Part shown: positions 13,262 through 26,200 of the stretch, piece after piece
How positions within the stretch are numbered: the stretch's first letter is position 1
How the letters are laid out: each line of letters opens with the position of its first letter
Source of the DNA: Rotaria macrura
Lineage: Eukaryota > Rotifera > Eurotatoria > Philodinida > Philodinidae
Assembly (NCBI GenBank): GCA_900239685.1
Contig: OENT01000054.1
Coordinates: 186,001 to 250,000, forward strand
DNA length: 64,000 nucleotides
Direction of reading: 5' to 3'
Notes under the pieces: model-generated
Seen by the model: only the letters and a program-made list of their open reading frames with translations
What the model was told of the DNA's origin: nothing
Database searches by the model: none
Made by a program: the position numbers and the translations under genes

Positions 13262-15906
13262 TCACATTTTCGAAAGGATCTTTACTTCTTGTGTATCTGT
13301 ATTCATTTCGATAAAAATTGGTAGATCATAAGTTTGTCCTTTGGCAAATTCAAGATTCTAGAACATTGATAAAATAGAACAAGAAAACATAAACGAAGTA
13401 TTGATTTATTACTTCGCCCGCATAAGAAACAAGTGGTGATATTTCACAAGTTTTTCCATTTATTTCGCTGCAAAGAAAAACAACATTGTTCATCTTGTAA
13501 ATAAAATATCAGACATACATTTCTTCATTCACATCAGACGGTAGAAGAGCACCAGCTTCTTTTAGCCAACGAATATGTTGAAGCATTAAATCTCGTCGAC
13601 ATGTTACTGCTGTATCCTTTGAACCCGAACCATTTTTCAATGGTGAAAATTCATCTTCGCGACGTACATCCCACACAGCAAATGTTCTATTTTTGAAATG
13701 GAAATTATTTTCTCGTTCTATAGTCACTATTTTTGACTGAGTTCATTTTGTAACTCTACTCATCAAGCTTTTTTCTTAGATATGATAAGAGAGTGTTCGA
13801 GATTTTCTTGTGCTTTGTTTTTCTGTAGAGAAAATTTATTCGAATGCGTTTATCTACGTACAGAAGACATCAATAAGTTGTTGGAAACTAACTTACTTTG
13901 ATTCTCAACAGATTCCTTACGGGAAACTGAAAGTTATTGTCACAGACTCGTCATATGAAATAATTATTTCTACTGTCTCGCGTAGAAATTTTAACATGTG
14001 AATCTGTTTTTATTTTTTCAAATCTATGTTTCTTGCGCACTTATATGTATACTGTATTTGGATCAATTTGAGAAATCATGATCGATGGATAGAGCTCATT
14101 GCAGATTATCGCTTTTCATCTGGCAGATATTACTGTCAAGCAGAGCCTTCGGATTAGAAATTCTTGTATTTGTTCTTGATTGATGGGATGTCTCCGCCAA
14201 GATATCTATCTGATAAAACATTTTCGAATTTTGCAACGATCTCTAATTTTTAAGATGCATTCTCGGATTGGAACTAAATAATATCATTTAATTTATCCGG
14301 AGAAAAGTCGAGATCCTTGTTAGAAAATTATAATAAATAAATTTTAGACCCACAGTCTTTTAATTCGAGAAGTTTTATGTCACGAATTTAATACTGCTCC
14401 AGAATGAAAAATCAAATTGATGATTTAACTCATCAGCATGAAGTAAATGATGAATTACTTTGCTTACTTTGAAAAAGGAAAAACATCGAAGACGAATTTT
14501 TCTAATTTGATTCCATTTATTTCCGTTGGGTTACTAATACATACTCCATTACCATCGATAGCTGGAATTTTCTTTGTAGCAACATGATAGCGAAGATCTT
14601 TTTCATGTTTTCTAAAGAAAATTTCCGATACGAAACATAAATAAAAGACAAAGAATAGGTTCTGCTTACTGGCAAATATCTTCAAGAAAATCGAATGTAA
14701 AAAAATGATTACATATGTTTCCAGCGTTGAATACTAATTCATCACTATTGTTGGACTTTTTTCTATGCGCTGTTTGTTCCAATATTTCCGAGTATTCAAC
14801 TACTTGAAAACGATCGCCAACTTTGCATATGACACCAACTGCTTCAGTGGGAAGAGTTTTTTTCACCACCTATCGAATCGATTGATGAAAAAATTTTGAG
14901 GAAAACAGAAATATTCTTATTTTACTTTAGCTGCACAATCAGCATTTTTCGTTAGACAAAAACCAATAAATATTGGATCAGCTAAACGAACAAGAATATT
15001 ATCTACACCATAGACGTGCACATATTGAATATGACGGCGTCTCATCTCATCTAAAACTCGACGAGATTTTAATGCCCGATATAAACCACCATTTCCATCT
15101 GCAGCTCTTGTTAATTTGAATTTTTCTTCAAGTAAAATTTTTCCTTCGAAATCTAATGCCGGCAATGTATGTTGCTCAAACAGAATTATATTTTCACGTT
15201 TCAAGCCAAAATAATTATATGAACGAAAATATTTTTCTGTTTCTTCTTGAGTATGTTCACTTGTCATGATAAACCTAAATAATATCCTTATATTGTCACA
15301 TATTTGTTTGATTTCGATAAACGAACCATGAAATAGTTCCGTTTTTTGTTTTGAATTGTTCATTAGCAATTTGTTCGAGTCGACGAATTCGTTCGGCTTG
15401 TATTTGATAGAGAGATTTCTTAGATGGTAAATTCGCACTAAACATCCCTTTGGGATAATCGACACCTATAAATTGATCAATAAGACAAATTAAGCGCAGA
15501 GAAGAATCATACCAAGACGAGTTCCTTGTCCACCAGCTAGTAATAGCACACAAACAGAACTTTCACAAATGGCCTTTAATCCTTTCAGCCGATATTCATC
15601 AAGTTGTTCTTTGCTAGTTTCATCGATTGATCCAGCCATATGATCAGGAATTGGTTCCATGATATCATCAATAACTTGCTCCTTTTTATCTTCAGTACCG
15701 TCATGATTGAGCGTTTCACTGTTGGTTTCTATTGATAATTCATGTTTAATAGTATCGTAAGCTTCGTTGACACGATCAAAATCCACTTCGCTAATATCAT
15801 GCAAGAGTACTTTACGTTGTTCATCATCAAGTTCAGACCAATAAGCAAGTAAATGCGTTTGATTAGCTTTGTTTAGACGTTGTTGTGTGACTGATTCAAT
15901 CTCCAT
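13262..15906 (-). CDS. UAP1: UDP-N-acetylhexosamine pyrophosphorylase (UAP1)
   Basis: Makes UDP-GlcNAc from UTP and GlcNAc-1-phosphate in the cytosol, the last step of the hexosamine pathway feeding chitin synthesis and glycosylation. Exons (transcript order): 15906-15513, 15465-15327, 15274-14926, 14869-14670, 14611-14468, 13686-13519, 13467-13413, 13357-13262; they total 1545 bp, 514 residues, close to the roughly 520 residues of the human enzyme. The nucleotide-binding signature [12 protein letters not shown] (about residues 120-131) is followed by VDYPKGMF, then [16 protein letters not shown] [65 protein letters not shown] and [12 protein letters not shown]. Introns are 47-58 bp except 13687-14467 (781 bp). 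The start ATG is directly preceded by an AG. In rotifers chitin occurs in the jaws and eggshell, a plausible sink for the product. Confidence 0.96.
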
Positions 15907-17185
15907 CTTCGAACGAAATGAACAGGCACAAAAACAAATCGAAAGAAAAAGAAAAGAAAGAAAAATACATCCAATAGGTAATGAATTCGTCGCAATCTCT
16001 CAATCAATAGAACCAGATAAGTTTTTGTTGACATAATTTAATTGCTTATGCAATTCGAATTCCGATTAATTCGAGTCGATAATTGATTGTCGTATTCTGT
16101 ACATACATCTAATGACATTTGTCAAAGATTAAAATGATAACTTGAATTCTTTTGTTCGTCTAAATCCTAAGAAAAACGATCCATACGATTATTGTCGTTT
16201 GTAATCAAAAGAGGATGTCTGCCAAATCATTATCGGCAGTTTCTCTTCTCTCAATCAATGAATCATTAGTCAAGGTTTTAGAATATTCATTGATGGAAAA
16301 CAACATAATAAGAAATGCAAATAGTTCTATATTCGCGTTCAGACTATGAGGCATCCTATTGATTTTCAAACTATAAAAAAAATTTATTCTTAGTAATAAT
16401 GATTTAAAAATGAAACGTACGATTTTCGTTCAAATTTGATTAACAGATAGATGACGCCATATTATTACAAAGAAATCACAAGCCGAAAAAAATATTTTCC
16501 ATAATAACGATTTGAAATGACTCTTTAATTTTGTGATAGAAAATTTCTTTATCTTCTTATTGATAGTTATTTTTCCTAACTATAGCAGATGTTTGATATA
16601 TACATATATATATGTATATGGTTATGATTGACCAATAGAAACACGAGACAAGTTTTTATACGTAAGCTATACTTTTGTGAAATAGAAACAGGATTTCATC
16701 AATTAACGTCCGTGTTACTAGCGTTAAGTATTTCAAACAAGGTACTCTTGGTACGTACGAATTAAGGAAAGTAGTATGTGCTGGTGTTTTGTACTTAAGG
16801 CGAAAAGAAAAATATGCTGAAGGTTACTTTGTGAAATGAAAGTATATTTTATTTAATCTATACGCCATTATTTAATCGTCGCTAGTCTTTCTCTCCTCGA
16901 TGTATTTTACTCATGTAGATGAAATTGGGAACTACATTCTTTTCGTTCGATCGAATTCCTATTTCTTTTCTTAAATTTTGAGATTTGCAACAATAATCTT
17001 CTTGAGTAATTCTTTCTAATAGGATAAATGCTAATCAAGTTTATGATTTAATTTACTTTTCTACTTGTAAGTAGTTTCTTATTCAAAAAAAGTATTATTA
17101 GACACTTTTTCAATAGAAACGAGGTACCCATTTATGCTCTGTTTTAGATTTCTGAAAACGAAACCGTTGATTAAAGTATTCGATC
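15907..17185. promoter_or_regulatory. Shared upstream region of divergent UAP1 and ZMAT2
   Basis: 1.28 kb between two head-to-head start codons, so promoters of both genes must lie here or in unseen 5' exons. Pyrimidine-rich DNA (minus strand) lies just upstream of the UAP1 ATG. A TA-rich alternating purine-pyrimidine run, TATATACATATATATATGTATATGG, sits near 16597-16621. No individual promoter element can be assigned with confidence. Confidence 0.4.
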
Positions 17186-18146
17186 ATGTCTGTTCCGGGC
17201 GTTGTAAGTCGAGAATTTTTTACATAGATCATTTTAGTTAATTGTTCTAATTCGATCTTAAGCGTTGTGATGATCACCGTCGTCGATGGGATATACGTGA
17301 ATATGAAAAAAAAGCGAGTGATCGTATTGAAAATCTTCGCTCAGTTAAAAAGAAACCGGCAACATCAGACGATAGTGATGATGAAGAACAACAGAAGAAA
17401 AACGATGAAAAAAAAATTGCACGAACACTTCTTCAAGCACGAGAATTTAAAGTTTGTAAAATGAATAAACAACGAAATCTACTCTTCTTTTATTATCATA
17501 TGAATTTCAACTAATTTCAGGTTGATTTAGAATCTCGATTGGGTAAATCAGTCATAGTTACAAAGGCCACAGCACCTTCAGATGCCGGAGGGTAAATCAA
17601 TATTTTTTTCTTCTGTTTGTTAAACTAGGGTTCTAAGAACATTATTTGAATTTAGATACTATTGCAATGTTTGTGATTGTATTGTAAAAGATTCGATCAA
17701 TTTTCTGGATCATATCAATGGGAAGAAACGTATGTTAGCATAGTATCTACGTAATATTGATAGATCACATTTAGTGGACTTTAGATCAACGTAATATGGG
17801 TATGTCAATGCGTGTCGAACGATCCAACGTTGATCAAGTGCGAAAACGTATTGAATTAAATAAAACAAAGCAAAATGAAGTTGAGAAAGAATACAATTTC
17901 GAAGAACGTCTCAAAGAAGTCAAAGAAGAAGTACGTCAATGATACTCTTTCGTTTTTATTTTAATATTACTGGAGTTTTTTCGTTTCGAGGAAGAAAAAT
18001 TGAAAGCGCAACGACGGGATAAACGAAAAGAGAATAAAAAACGAAAATTAGATGAGTATCACGCTACGAATGACAATGAAGATGCTGCTGATGATGATAT
18101 GGCTACTATTATGGGATTTAGTGGTTTTGGAGGTTCAAAAAAATGA
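17186..18146 (+). CDS. ZMAT2: Zinc finger matrin-type protein 2 (ZMAT2, Snu23 homologue)
   Basis: Component of the U4/U6.U5 tri-snRNP and precatalytic spliceosome in the nucleus. Exons 17186-17203, 17263-17451, 17521-17591, 17656-17729, 17785-17930, 17991-18146 give 217 residues against 199 in human. The conserved block reads [20 protein letters not shown], then the matrin-type C2H2 zinc finger [20 protein letters not shown] with [18 protein letters not shown]. The C-terminus is highly charged and ends with [14 protein letters not shown], which matches the family tail. The N-terminal half has [12 protein letters not shown], the usual start of the family, after a six-residue first exon. An acidic insert ([10 protein letters not shown]) explains part of the extra length. 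It is divergent from UAP1. Confidence 0.96.
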
Positions 18147-18174
18147 ATTCACTGTAATTGTATATTACCTTATA

Positions 18175-18180
18175 AATAAA
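18175..18180 (+). terminator. Poly(A) signal of ZMAT2
   Basis: AATAAA 29 bp after the ZMAT2 stop codon, the closest canonical polyadenylation hexamer. Confidence 0.6.
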
Positions 18181-19564
18181 AGAGCTAAAATTTTATATCA
18201 ACCGATAGAGATCAATTGCTAATTGTGACTAATTGACGGAACGCAAATTCTCATTTATTCACAAGCACCCTATTTTCTATCCGGTATGTAGTCATCAAAT
18301 AACAATTGAGACAAGAAATCGGTTTAGATTTTCTAGTGATGGTAAAACAGTACCTAGAAAAATACTTTCATCCTGATACTATTTTCAAATAAATAATGTT
18401 GAGTTTATAAGGCATGCGCAGTCGAAAAGAAAATGTGAACTTTAGATTGTAACAGATTGAAAATTAGTACAAGTGATTACTTCTGATAAATTATAATATT
18501 CAAGATTGCATCGATAGTCTACAACAGAGATGTATTCTTATATCATATATAAATGAAATTATAATAAAGTGTTGTTAAAAATAATATAGATCGCTTGAGT
18601 TTTCAACTATATATATATATATATCAAGTCCTTTCATCTGTCAATGGACTTTATTTTAAATGTTAATCAAGAAACTCGTTTAATGAGCCGAAACAATGAG
18701 ATATAAAATGAAACATGATCTCGAACATAGAAAACAAGTGTTTCTGAGAATAATAAACGTTCCTTGATCTAATCTCTACACTTGACATGTATATTAATTT
18801 ATTCTAAATACTGATAAGTAATAAGCACTAAAAGTCTCTGACGATTTTTTGAATATGTTGTCTATAATAACATGAACACCATAACATAAATTCATTTTAA
18901 CACAATAGAATTTAGTTCAAGAGTAACTGTAATTTATTTTGTCATTAAAAAGATTTGAGTGCAATGGGTTCTATGTTAATTATCGAATAGATGTTGACAA
19001 TATTTCAGTCAGTCAACGTATAAGAAACGTTCGAAAAAACATGTTGGATATTCTAGATGATTATACGAATCTCGACCAACAATCTCAAGATATGATGAAG
19101 TATGAATATACACACGAGAGCTACTCGTGCTATTGATTGATATTGTATGACAAAAGTTTTCTTTCCTAATTACTAGGAAGTCTCTGAGAATCATTTGGTT
19201 TTGTTCTGATTTCGGATGACTTTTTTCATCAAAGATGTCTTAGAATCTATTGAAGTATCATTTTTTTCTGGTTTGCTTCAAGGAATATAGACTAATAATA
19301 AATTGATAATGAGCTTGTTAAATTAACGCTGTACGAAGCAGCTTACTCAAAACGAATAGCTCTTTTGAGACGCAAGATAGAAATGTTTTCTATACCTATC
19401 TATCAGCGATAAAGAACGTACCTATTGCAGTATCAGTTGAATGATATACAGAATCACTATAAATATATGTCTACTTTGCAAATAAATGAATGCCACTATG
19501 ATTATGTTCCACGAATCCATTGATAAATCACATTGATAGACAAAAGATTCATCGTAGTAGGATG
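18181..19564. other. Intergenic with one exon-like fragment
   Basis: Mostly AT-rich non-coding sequence with a short TA run near 18607-18623. At 19009-19136 an acceptor-like TATTTCAG is followed by an open, acidic, coding-looking stretch (SQRIRNVRKNMLDILDDYTN) that ends in TGA at 19134-19136. I could not find partner exons. It may be a gene relic cut off by the element that begins at 19565, or chance. Confidence 0.3.
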
Positions 19565-20341
19565 ATTCCGCCGGCTTCCTCCCCCGATTTACAAAAGTAT
19601 CTTCAATTTTAACTAAACTTAGAGGGTTTGTAGAGAATCTTATGCTGATTATTTTCGTTTAAAGAACGTGAAGACTTTATTGAGAAATCAGGAAATTATT
19701 TTTCGAGCCATTTTAGCCACAAAAATAGGGCTTTTGCAGTAGTTTTTGTGATTTCTCAAGATTACGAATTTCTTTTTGGAAACCGGAGTGTGAATTCGAA
19801 TAGCACGATCAAAGCTGTACTAGGAAACGTTTTTGAAAGTGATTTTGCATGAATCTGTATACCTCTGACCTACATAGAACAGAACACACCAAAACCAAAT
19901 GTCGACACATTTTTAGACGCAAAATTGAAATTAACGGAAAAGGTGACGCCTACCATTCAACAGAGCGAAAGTTCCTCTAGCGCACCATCGATTTTGCTTT
20001 TTAGGGGAGTAAGGTTTGGCAGAAAAAAGCGGTAAAAACTGAAAAATCGTCATTTTTTGTCGATATGTTCAACGTATTTCGATATTTGCTTATGTTCTTC
20101 ATTCTTAAAAGCGGTACTGGATTCCCGGTTCGCAATCAGCATCAAAAACTACATCGGCTCGTCCATTTCGAGACGTTTCTCATGGACTTTTTTTCGACCG
20201 TCTGACCGATTGTTTATCCCATGGAAGTGTTTTCTCAATATACCTGTTGATATATGGAACAGAATACACCCACACCCTAAAATTTCTGCACTGCATGTGC
20301 TGTTTGGATATAGAAGCACAATTTTATGCTTCTAATTCAGT
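19565..20341 (+). repeat. Left inverted arm
   Basis: Uninterrupted 777 bp arm. It preserves the empty site (GCACATGCAG, read on the minus strand near 20296-20305) of the element that split the other arm. Its open frame of 92 codons at 20057 reappears in mirror image in the right arm, so that frame reflects the repeat and is not good evidence for a protein. Confidence 0.85.
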
Positions 20342-22219
20342 TACTTTATAGTATTGGAGGTTCTAGCCAGGAGGCTGACCCTGGTTTGCGGGCGCCCCCG
20401 TTAAAGTAAACGTGTCTCACGGTGATTAGAATCATAAAATGACTATTCACAGGGTCAAACATTTTCTACGCTGACGAACACGACCCTTAGAAAAGTTTGT
20501 GACTGTGACCCTGACTTTAATCTGCCTTCATATTTGCATTTTACTATGTTCAGTGTAGAACCCCATCCTGAATTGCATTGATCAGTTTCATGCTTAATTG
20601 ATTTTCAGAAGATTTAGTTGCCATGATTTAAGGACAGGACATTTTGGGATCGGTGATAAGTGCGTGGAGAAGAACTCATTGGAGTTTCCCTGAATCCCAT
20701 TCTAGCTTAAGTTACACTGCCGTTTTTGTTTCGAATCGCCTGAGTAATGAACGATAAAAGCATATTACTTGTGATCTAGTCGTTCTATTCCAAGTGACTC
20801 ATACACGGATGATTGACAGAGGCTTCTGGCGTTGCTACAGCGCCTTAGCAGAGAATCCCGTACATACTGTGTCGATGGTTAAAACGTGTTATCAGAGGTA
20901 AAGAGGATGTGGCAGTTTCCTATTCTTGATGCATAAATTCGCAGGGATTGAACATGTCAGTTTGTATAAACTGTGTTTTTCGACGTTGAAAACTGATTGA
21001 CAATGTTGGTGCTATGCTACGCTCATCCAATGGCACGCTCAAGATCCACTGAAATTGTTTGAAAACTAACTCACCCTCGAGAAGATAGAACAGTGAAAAA
21101 AGAGCTGCTGGTCTTCATCAAAGAATTACACAGAATATCATCAGATGCAGTTGCATAATTGATTCAAGAAGAAGATTCGATATCGAACATTCTCCGAAAA
21201 AGAAATATCAAGGTTAAATTTGCATAAGAGCTAGCAAACAATCTTTGAGGAAGAATATGAAATAATGGTTAACGGTGACACAATTAGAAATGACAACGCG
21301 TAAAACCCTGTCTTTCGCGAAATCATCAGATAATGACTCATTGTTCAATGCTAATGATTATCATTCATGCACATACCAAAAGAAAAAGAGGAGTCTGGTG
21401 GTGTCGAAAATGAATACCGACGAAAAACAATGCTAAAGTTTGTTAATTGAAGTGTCTATGGGATTAAGTATCCCAAAAACATCTGATTTTTATGTCCTTT
21501 ATATAAGCAGATTAATGATCTTATTAGTGTTATTTGCAAGCGAACAACAGACGCTCTAAGACTAAATGTGGGAATATTGATTGAAATGATTTGAGAAAGT
21601 GTCGATGCATTTGAAAAAGTGTGGAGACCTAGCAAATATAACAATAGGTGACATATCCCCAGAGGTGCATTTATTTTGATCTATGATATGAAATTTGTAT
21701 TCGACCTCGGAGACTATGAAGAAGAAAACCCCCTTCTCATCATGTTTCCATCACACTAGGGCCCACTTCTATTCGAAACGTTCTTCTCTTGTAATGAATG
21801 AAAGGCCTGGAACGTCGTAGAACTGCACAACTCCTTCGAAATTCTATCTAAGAACAGAAATATTAGTAGCAATCCACCATCCGTTTCACCTTAGCCGGCG
21901 TAATACAATGCGGGTGCAGTAGCTATCTATAACCAGGAGGCTTATTTTTGGATATACCATGTATGAAAACAGAATTTTGGATCATCTCCCTTAGTTATAT
22001 TTAAGGACCAGCGCTAAATGCGCAAAAATAAATTAACGATAGTGAACGTAGTTCTAATTATCCCAATTATAGGCATTCCCGAAGATGTTCCATCCTCAAA
22101 TCATGATTGCTAGATTTCATGAAAATCATTTAAAATAGAATATGATGAATCCAATCCAGGATCGAAATTCATAGAGACTATATTAAATGGAAGATCTGAA
22201 GATAGTTCACACCAGAGCG
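20342..22219. other. Interior of the inverted-repeat element, decayed
   Basis: No open frame above 62 codons. Two short translated stretches look protein-like but are broken by stops. Around 20815-20895 (+) one reads DRGFWRCYSALAENPVHTVS; around 21800-21890 (+) another reads KAWNVVELHNSFEILSKN. They faintly recall the FLYWCH zinc finger and the C-terminal region of Mutator-like transposases. This is a weak similarity judged by eye; the interior is best called a dead element body. Confidence 0.35.
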
Positions 22220-23297
22220 ACTGAATTAGAAGCATAAAATTGTGCTTCTATATCCAAACAGCACATCCCAGGTCAATCAAAACGGCCCCCGTTACAGTAT
22301 CGTAAACGGTCGTTTTTACATCGTATACCACGGTTAAACGACTGTTTTAAGTCGTATTATGGCGTTTTAACAAGGTCAGTATTACGGGCGTACACGGACA
22401 CCGTATTTACGCCGTAAAACCCTCGTAAAGACAGCGTAATACTATCGTATTCTATAGAACATACGGTCGTATTACTGACCTTGTTAAAACGGGATAATAC
22501 GATGCCGTAATGGGCCATGTTCTCATCGTATACGACCGTTTACGGATCGTTCTGTTCGACCTGGGATGCAGTGCAGAAATTTTAGGGTGTGGGTGTATTC
22601 TGTTCCATATATCAACAGGTATATTGAGAAAATACTTCCATGGGATAAACAATCGGTCAGACGGTCGAAAAAAAGTCCATGAGAAACGTCTCGAAATGGA
22701 CGAGCCGATGTAGTTTTTGATGCTGATTGCGAACCGGGAATCCAGTACCGCTTTTAAGAATGAAGAACATAAGCAAATATCGAAATACGTTGAACATATC
22801 GACAAAAAATGACGATTTTTCAGTTTTTACCGCTTTTTTCTGCCAAACCTTACTCCCCTAAAAAGCAAAATCGATGGTGCGCTAGAGGAACTTTCGCTCT
22901 GTTGAATGGTAGGCGTCACCTTTTCCGTTAATTTCAATTTTGCGTCTAAAAATGTGTCGACATTTGGTTTTGGTGTGTTCTGTTCTATGTAGGTCAGAGG
23001 TATACAGATTCATGCAAAATCACTTTCAAAAACGTTTTCTAGTACAGCTTTGATCGTGCTATTCGAATTCACATTCCGGTTTCCAAAAAGAAATTCGTAA
23101 TCTTGAGAAATCACAAAAACTACTGCAAAAGCCCTATTTTTGTGGCTAAAATGGCTCGAAAAATAATTTCCTGATTTCTCAATAAAGTCTTCACGTTCTT
23201 TAAACGAAAATAATCAGCATAACATTCTCTACAAACCCTCTAAGTTTAGTTAAAATTGAAGATACTTTTGTAAATCGTGGGAGGAAGCCGGCGGAAT
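22220..23297 (-). repeat. Right inverted arm, split by a nested element
   Basis: Reverse complement of 19565-20341, interrupted at 22267-22565. Bases on both sides of the insert match the left arm without loss. Confidence 0.85.
22267..22565. mobile_element. 299 bp nested fold-back element
   Basis: Inserted in the right arm with a 2 bp AT duplication (22265-22266 and 22566-22567); the other arm shows the intact AT once. Ends are inverted: CCCAGGTCAATCAAAACG against CCCAGGTCGAACAGAACG. The interior is itself an inverted repeat: CGTTTTAACAAGGTCAGTAT near 22351 and its near-perfect complement near 22473, and it is dense in CGTAAAC/CGTATTAC motifs. It has no coding capacity. It should fold into a long hairpin. 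Confidence 0.8.
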
Positions 23298-26200
23298 TAC
23301 TCACTATGCTTGCATTCAGTTTAATCAAATGTATTGTTTCAAGAGAAGCTTATAAGTGTAAGATTACTTTTACACCTACAGCGGCATTTTATTGGTATTG
23401 GAAATAATATTACTATTCTAGTTATTAATTTGTGAAAGAAAGTTCTGGTGTTTTACTGTGCGTACTTAATATAATGCTCCATTTTTATCTATTACTTAAA
23501 TAGATCACAGATGACCATTTCTGATAATTTCATGTATTAAGACGTAATTGAAATATTAACCACGCAGTCCATGTCGTGGAAAAAGAAAACAAAGAGAAAA
23601 ATAAAATCATCTTCCCATTTAAGTAGGACACTGCAATGAATGAATTTTGTAGTGCATCTTCCGAAAAAGTGTTCTAGAGTGACATGTAGTACTTACTTTG
23701 ATTAAAAGAAAGTAATTAAATTGAGTTTCATCTAGTTGTTTTCAATGAAGAGTTTCAAGTCAATGAACAGATCTCTTCGTCGAGAAAATACCTAACTATG
23801 CGTAAAATAAGAATTCATCTGTTCACATGATTCCATTGAATAAAAAACATACATTTAATCAAAATTTATTGATTTCATTTCTTATGAAAATTCCTAGTTC
23901 AGTTCTATTTTAATATTGATTCATTTTGGCATGCGATATTTTCATCAACTAGAGAGTAGATACTTTCAAAAAAGGCCTTCGTGATTAATTTTATTCAATG
24001 AGATTTAATTGATATATAATTATCAATTATATGGGTTGATGACGTCGTGTATGACATGTAGTAGTCTATGATAAAAAAAAAAGTATTGATTTTTAATTCG
24101 TGCTTGATGTATTCATCGTGGTAATATTCAATTTTTATTCATAGATTATGGAAGCTATAAGCTCATGAATGATCTACGTAAAGTAAGAATAGTAACAATG
24201 TTTTCATATCGACGTTTTTCAGTGGACATAAATGTAGATAGAAAAAGACAAACTTTTATACAGTTGAAATATTTTTAATGAACTATGGTTATTTGTTTGA
24301 CATCAAAATAGATAATTTCCTTGTTTTTCTAGCTAAATCAACTTTAACCGAGCACATATTCTCTAAAAATAGCAGCGCAATAATAATTATTCGTCCATTT
24401 GTAACGTTTAAGTCAGGACTTATTCTCAGATATAAAAAGAAAAGAAACGCGATAACTTACTTTCCTGTGTATACTCGACAATATTTGTTTCGGTTTAGTT
24501 CTCAAACGTTGTTTTGTTTTTAAATAATAAAATATTCACTACCAGTCTACGACGTGAAAATAAAAACTTCTCAATTGTGGCTTAGATTCTTCTTATGACT
24601 TTCGTATTCTTCAATGTACCCTTTCCAAAAATCTATGTAACACATTGGAATTATTTCAGCTTAGTTGTAATCATTATTATTCTTTATTTACATGTTTGTC
24701 CAAATCGACGTCAATAATAACAGTTGATATTCAGCAGCATATTTCAATCGTCGCAAGCATCAACATTCTGCACAATTTTTTTTCCAGCAATGTTCTAATA
24801 AACGACACACGCATGAGTGAATATTTTATTAGTCAGTAAAAATACTGATTTCAAAAATTCTTTATTCGACTTATTCAAATCAGGCTTTTGAATACAAGCA
24901 AATATTTTTGGTTCGTAAAGTACAAAATAAGCAAAAAGAGCATCTTCTTTCTCAGAAATTAGCCAGCACGTTATGCTTAAGTCGAAGTCAACACTATTGA
25001 GTTTGATTATTGTACTAAATATTAACTAATTTAGTATTAAAGTACTATCGATGAACACTTATCAATCGCATTATAGAATTTTTTTTGTCCTGGAGAACTT
25101 TTCCTGCAACATGTTTTTGCTTGAGAAAAAACATCACACGTCAGAAATGCGATTAGTTGAACATGAAGCATCATTATGCGAATTTTAAGATGATGCCAGG
25201 GATGAAATTATGTTAATAATGAATTTTAGTCTATATTGACGATGGTAAACAGATAAAATAAAAAATGATACCAAAGTTCTGCTTTGCAGAAACAAGGCCT
25301 TTGTAAGTATACGAATAGTATTAAGAAAACTAGTCTCTCCATGGGCAGAAGATGTTTGCTTGAATAAAGGTACCTAGTAAAGAGAGAGAAGGTGTATTGC
25401 TTCGAAAGTGAAACATTTTTTCTTTAGACTATTTGTACACAAAACTGAAAATTTCTAGGTTGAATTTATTAAAGTAGAATCAATTTTATCCTGATCACAC
25501 TTTCAAGGTAGACTCATTAATATTGAATGAGTTCTGTGACATGAATTTATTTTTTTCGCCAACACGCGAATTAAATGCACACAAATGCAAATGTAGGTAT
25601 TTCAGTTACAATAGCATTCATGGATGAGCAGTTATAACAAAACGATGAAATCGTTCTATCTCGAATCGAATAATATCTTAGTATCTAGGCCGTACTTATG
25701 ATAATGAAGTTTATTTTAATGATATTCTGAGGAGATGCTCCAAACGACCGACAATTAAATTACTTTGAATATCATTAAATATCTTATTGCATTAGCGCAT
25801 AATATCTGGAATTGACTCAAAAGTGAACAATGCTATCGAGAAGAATAATGTGTAGTTGAGATAATTGAAGTATTTTCATTACAATAAATAGTATTATACG
25901 TAAAAGTTGAATACATATTTACATCAATAGCAATCAGCACATCTCAAGAGAATAAAATTGAATAATGTCCTCAAATGTCAATCATGAAATAATTCGAAAC
26001 AAGTAGATAAATAAGATTTACTTTAGAATTCTACTCATAGGAACATTGTTGAATAATCTATATACATGTGAATAATATCGAATATGAGCATATCATTAGT
26101 TTCTTTCTCATTTACCAAATTGAGCATTGAAACCTAAATTACTGATAATTCGATAGAATCAATAAGAGTATATTTGTATGCGCTAGCATCGACACTATTC

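Larger units (their letters stand above)
19565..23297. mobile_element. 3.7 kb element with long terminal inverted repeats
   Basis: Two arms in opposite orientation, 19565-20341 and 22220-23297, bracket 1.9 kb of interior. The outer ends both begin ATTCCGCCGGCTTCCTCCC. Over the 777 aligned bases I count about five substitutions by eye (for example near 19586, 19651, 19788, 19833 and 20230), so the arms are over 99% alike. The right arm is longer only because a 299 bp element plus a 2 bp duplication is inserted in it: 777 + 301 = 1078, the exact right-arm length. No clear target-site duplication flanks the whole element. The interior lacks an intact transposase. Long arms like these occur in Mutator-like and Foldback elements. 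Confidence 0.8.

Noticed and set aside
17263-17451. Charged N-terminal exon first suggested eIF3 subunit J
   Set aside because: Downstream exons contain the matrin-type zinc finger and the MGFSGFG tail of ZMAT2, which settle the identity.
20057-20335. 92-codon open frame matching one at 22452-22805 on the other strand
   Set aside because: The two are the same inverted arm read in mirror image. No protein family or splice evidence; one copy is cut by the nested element.
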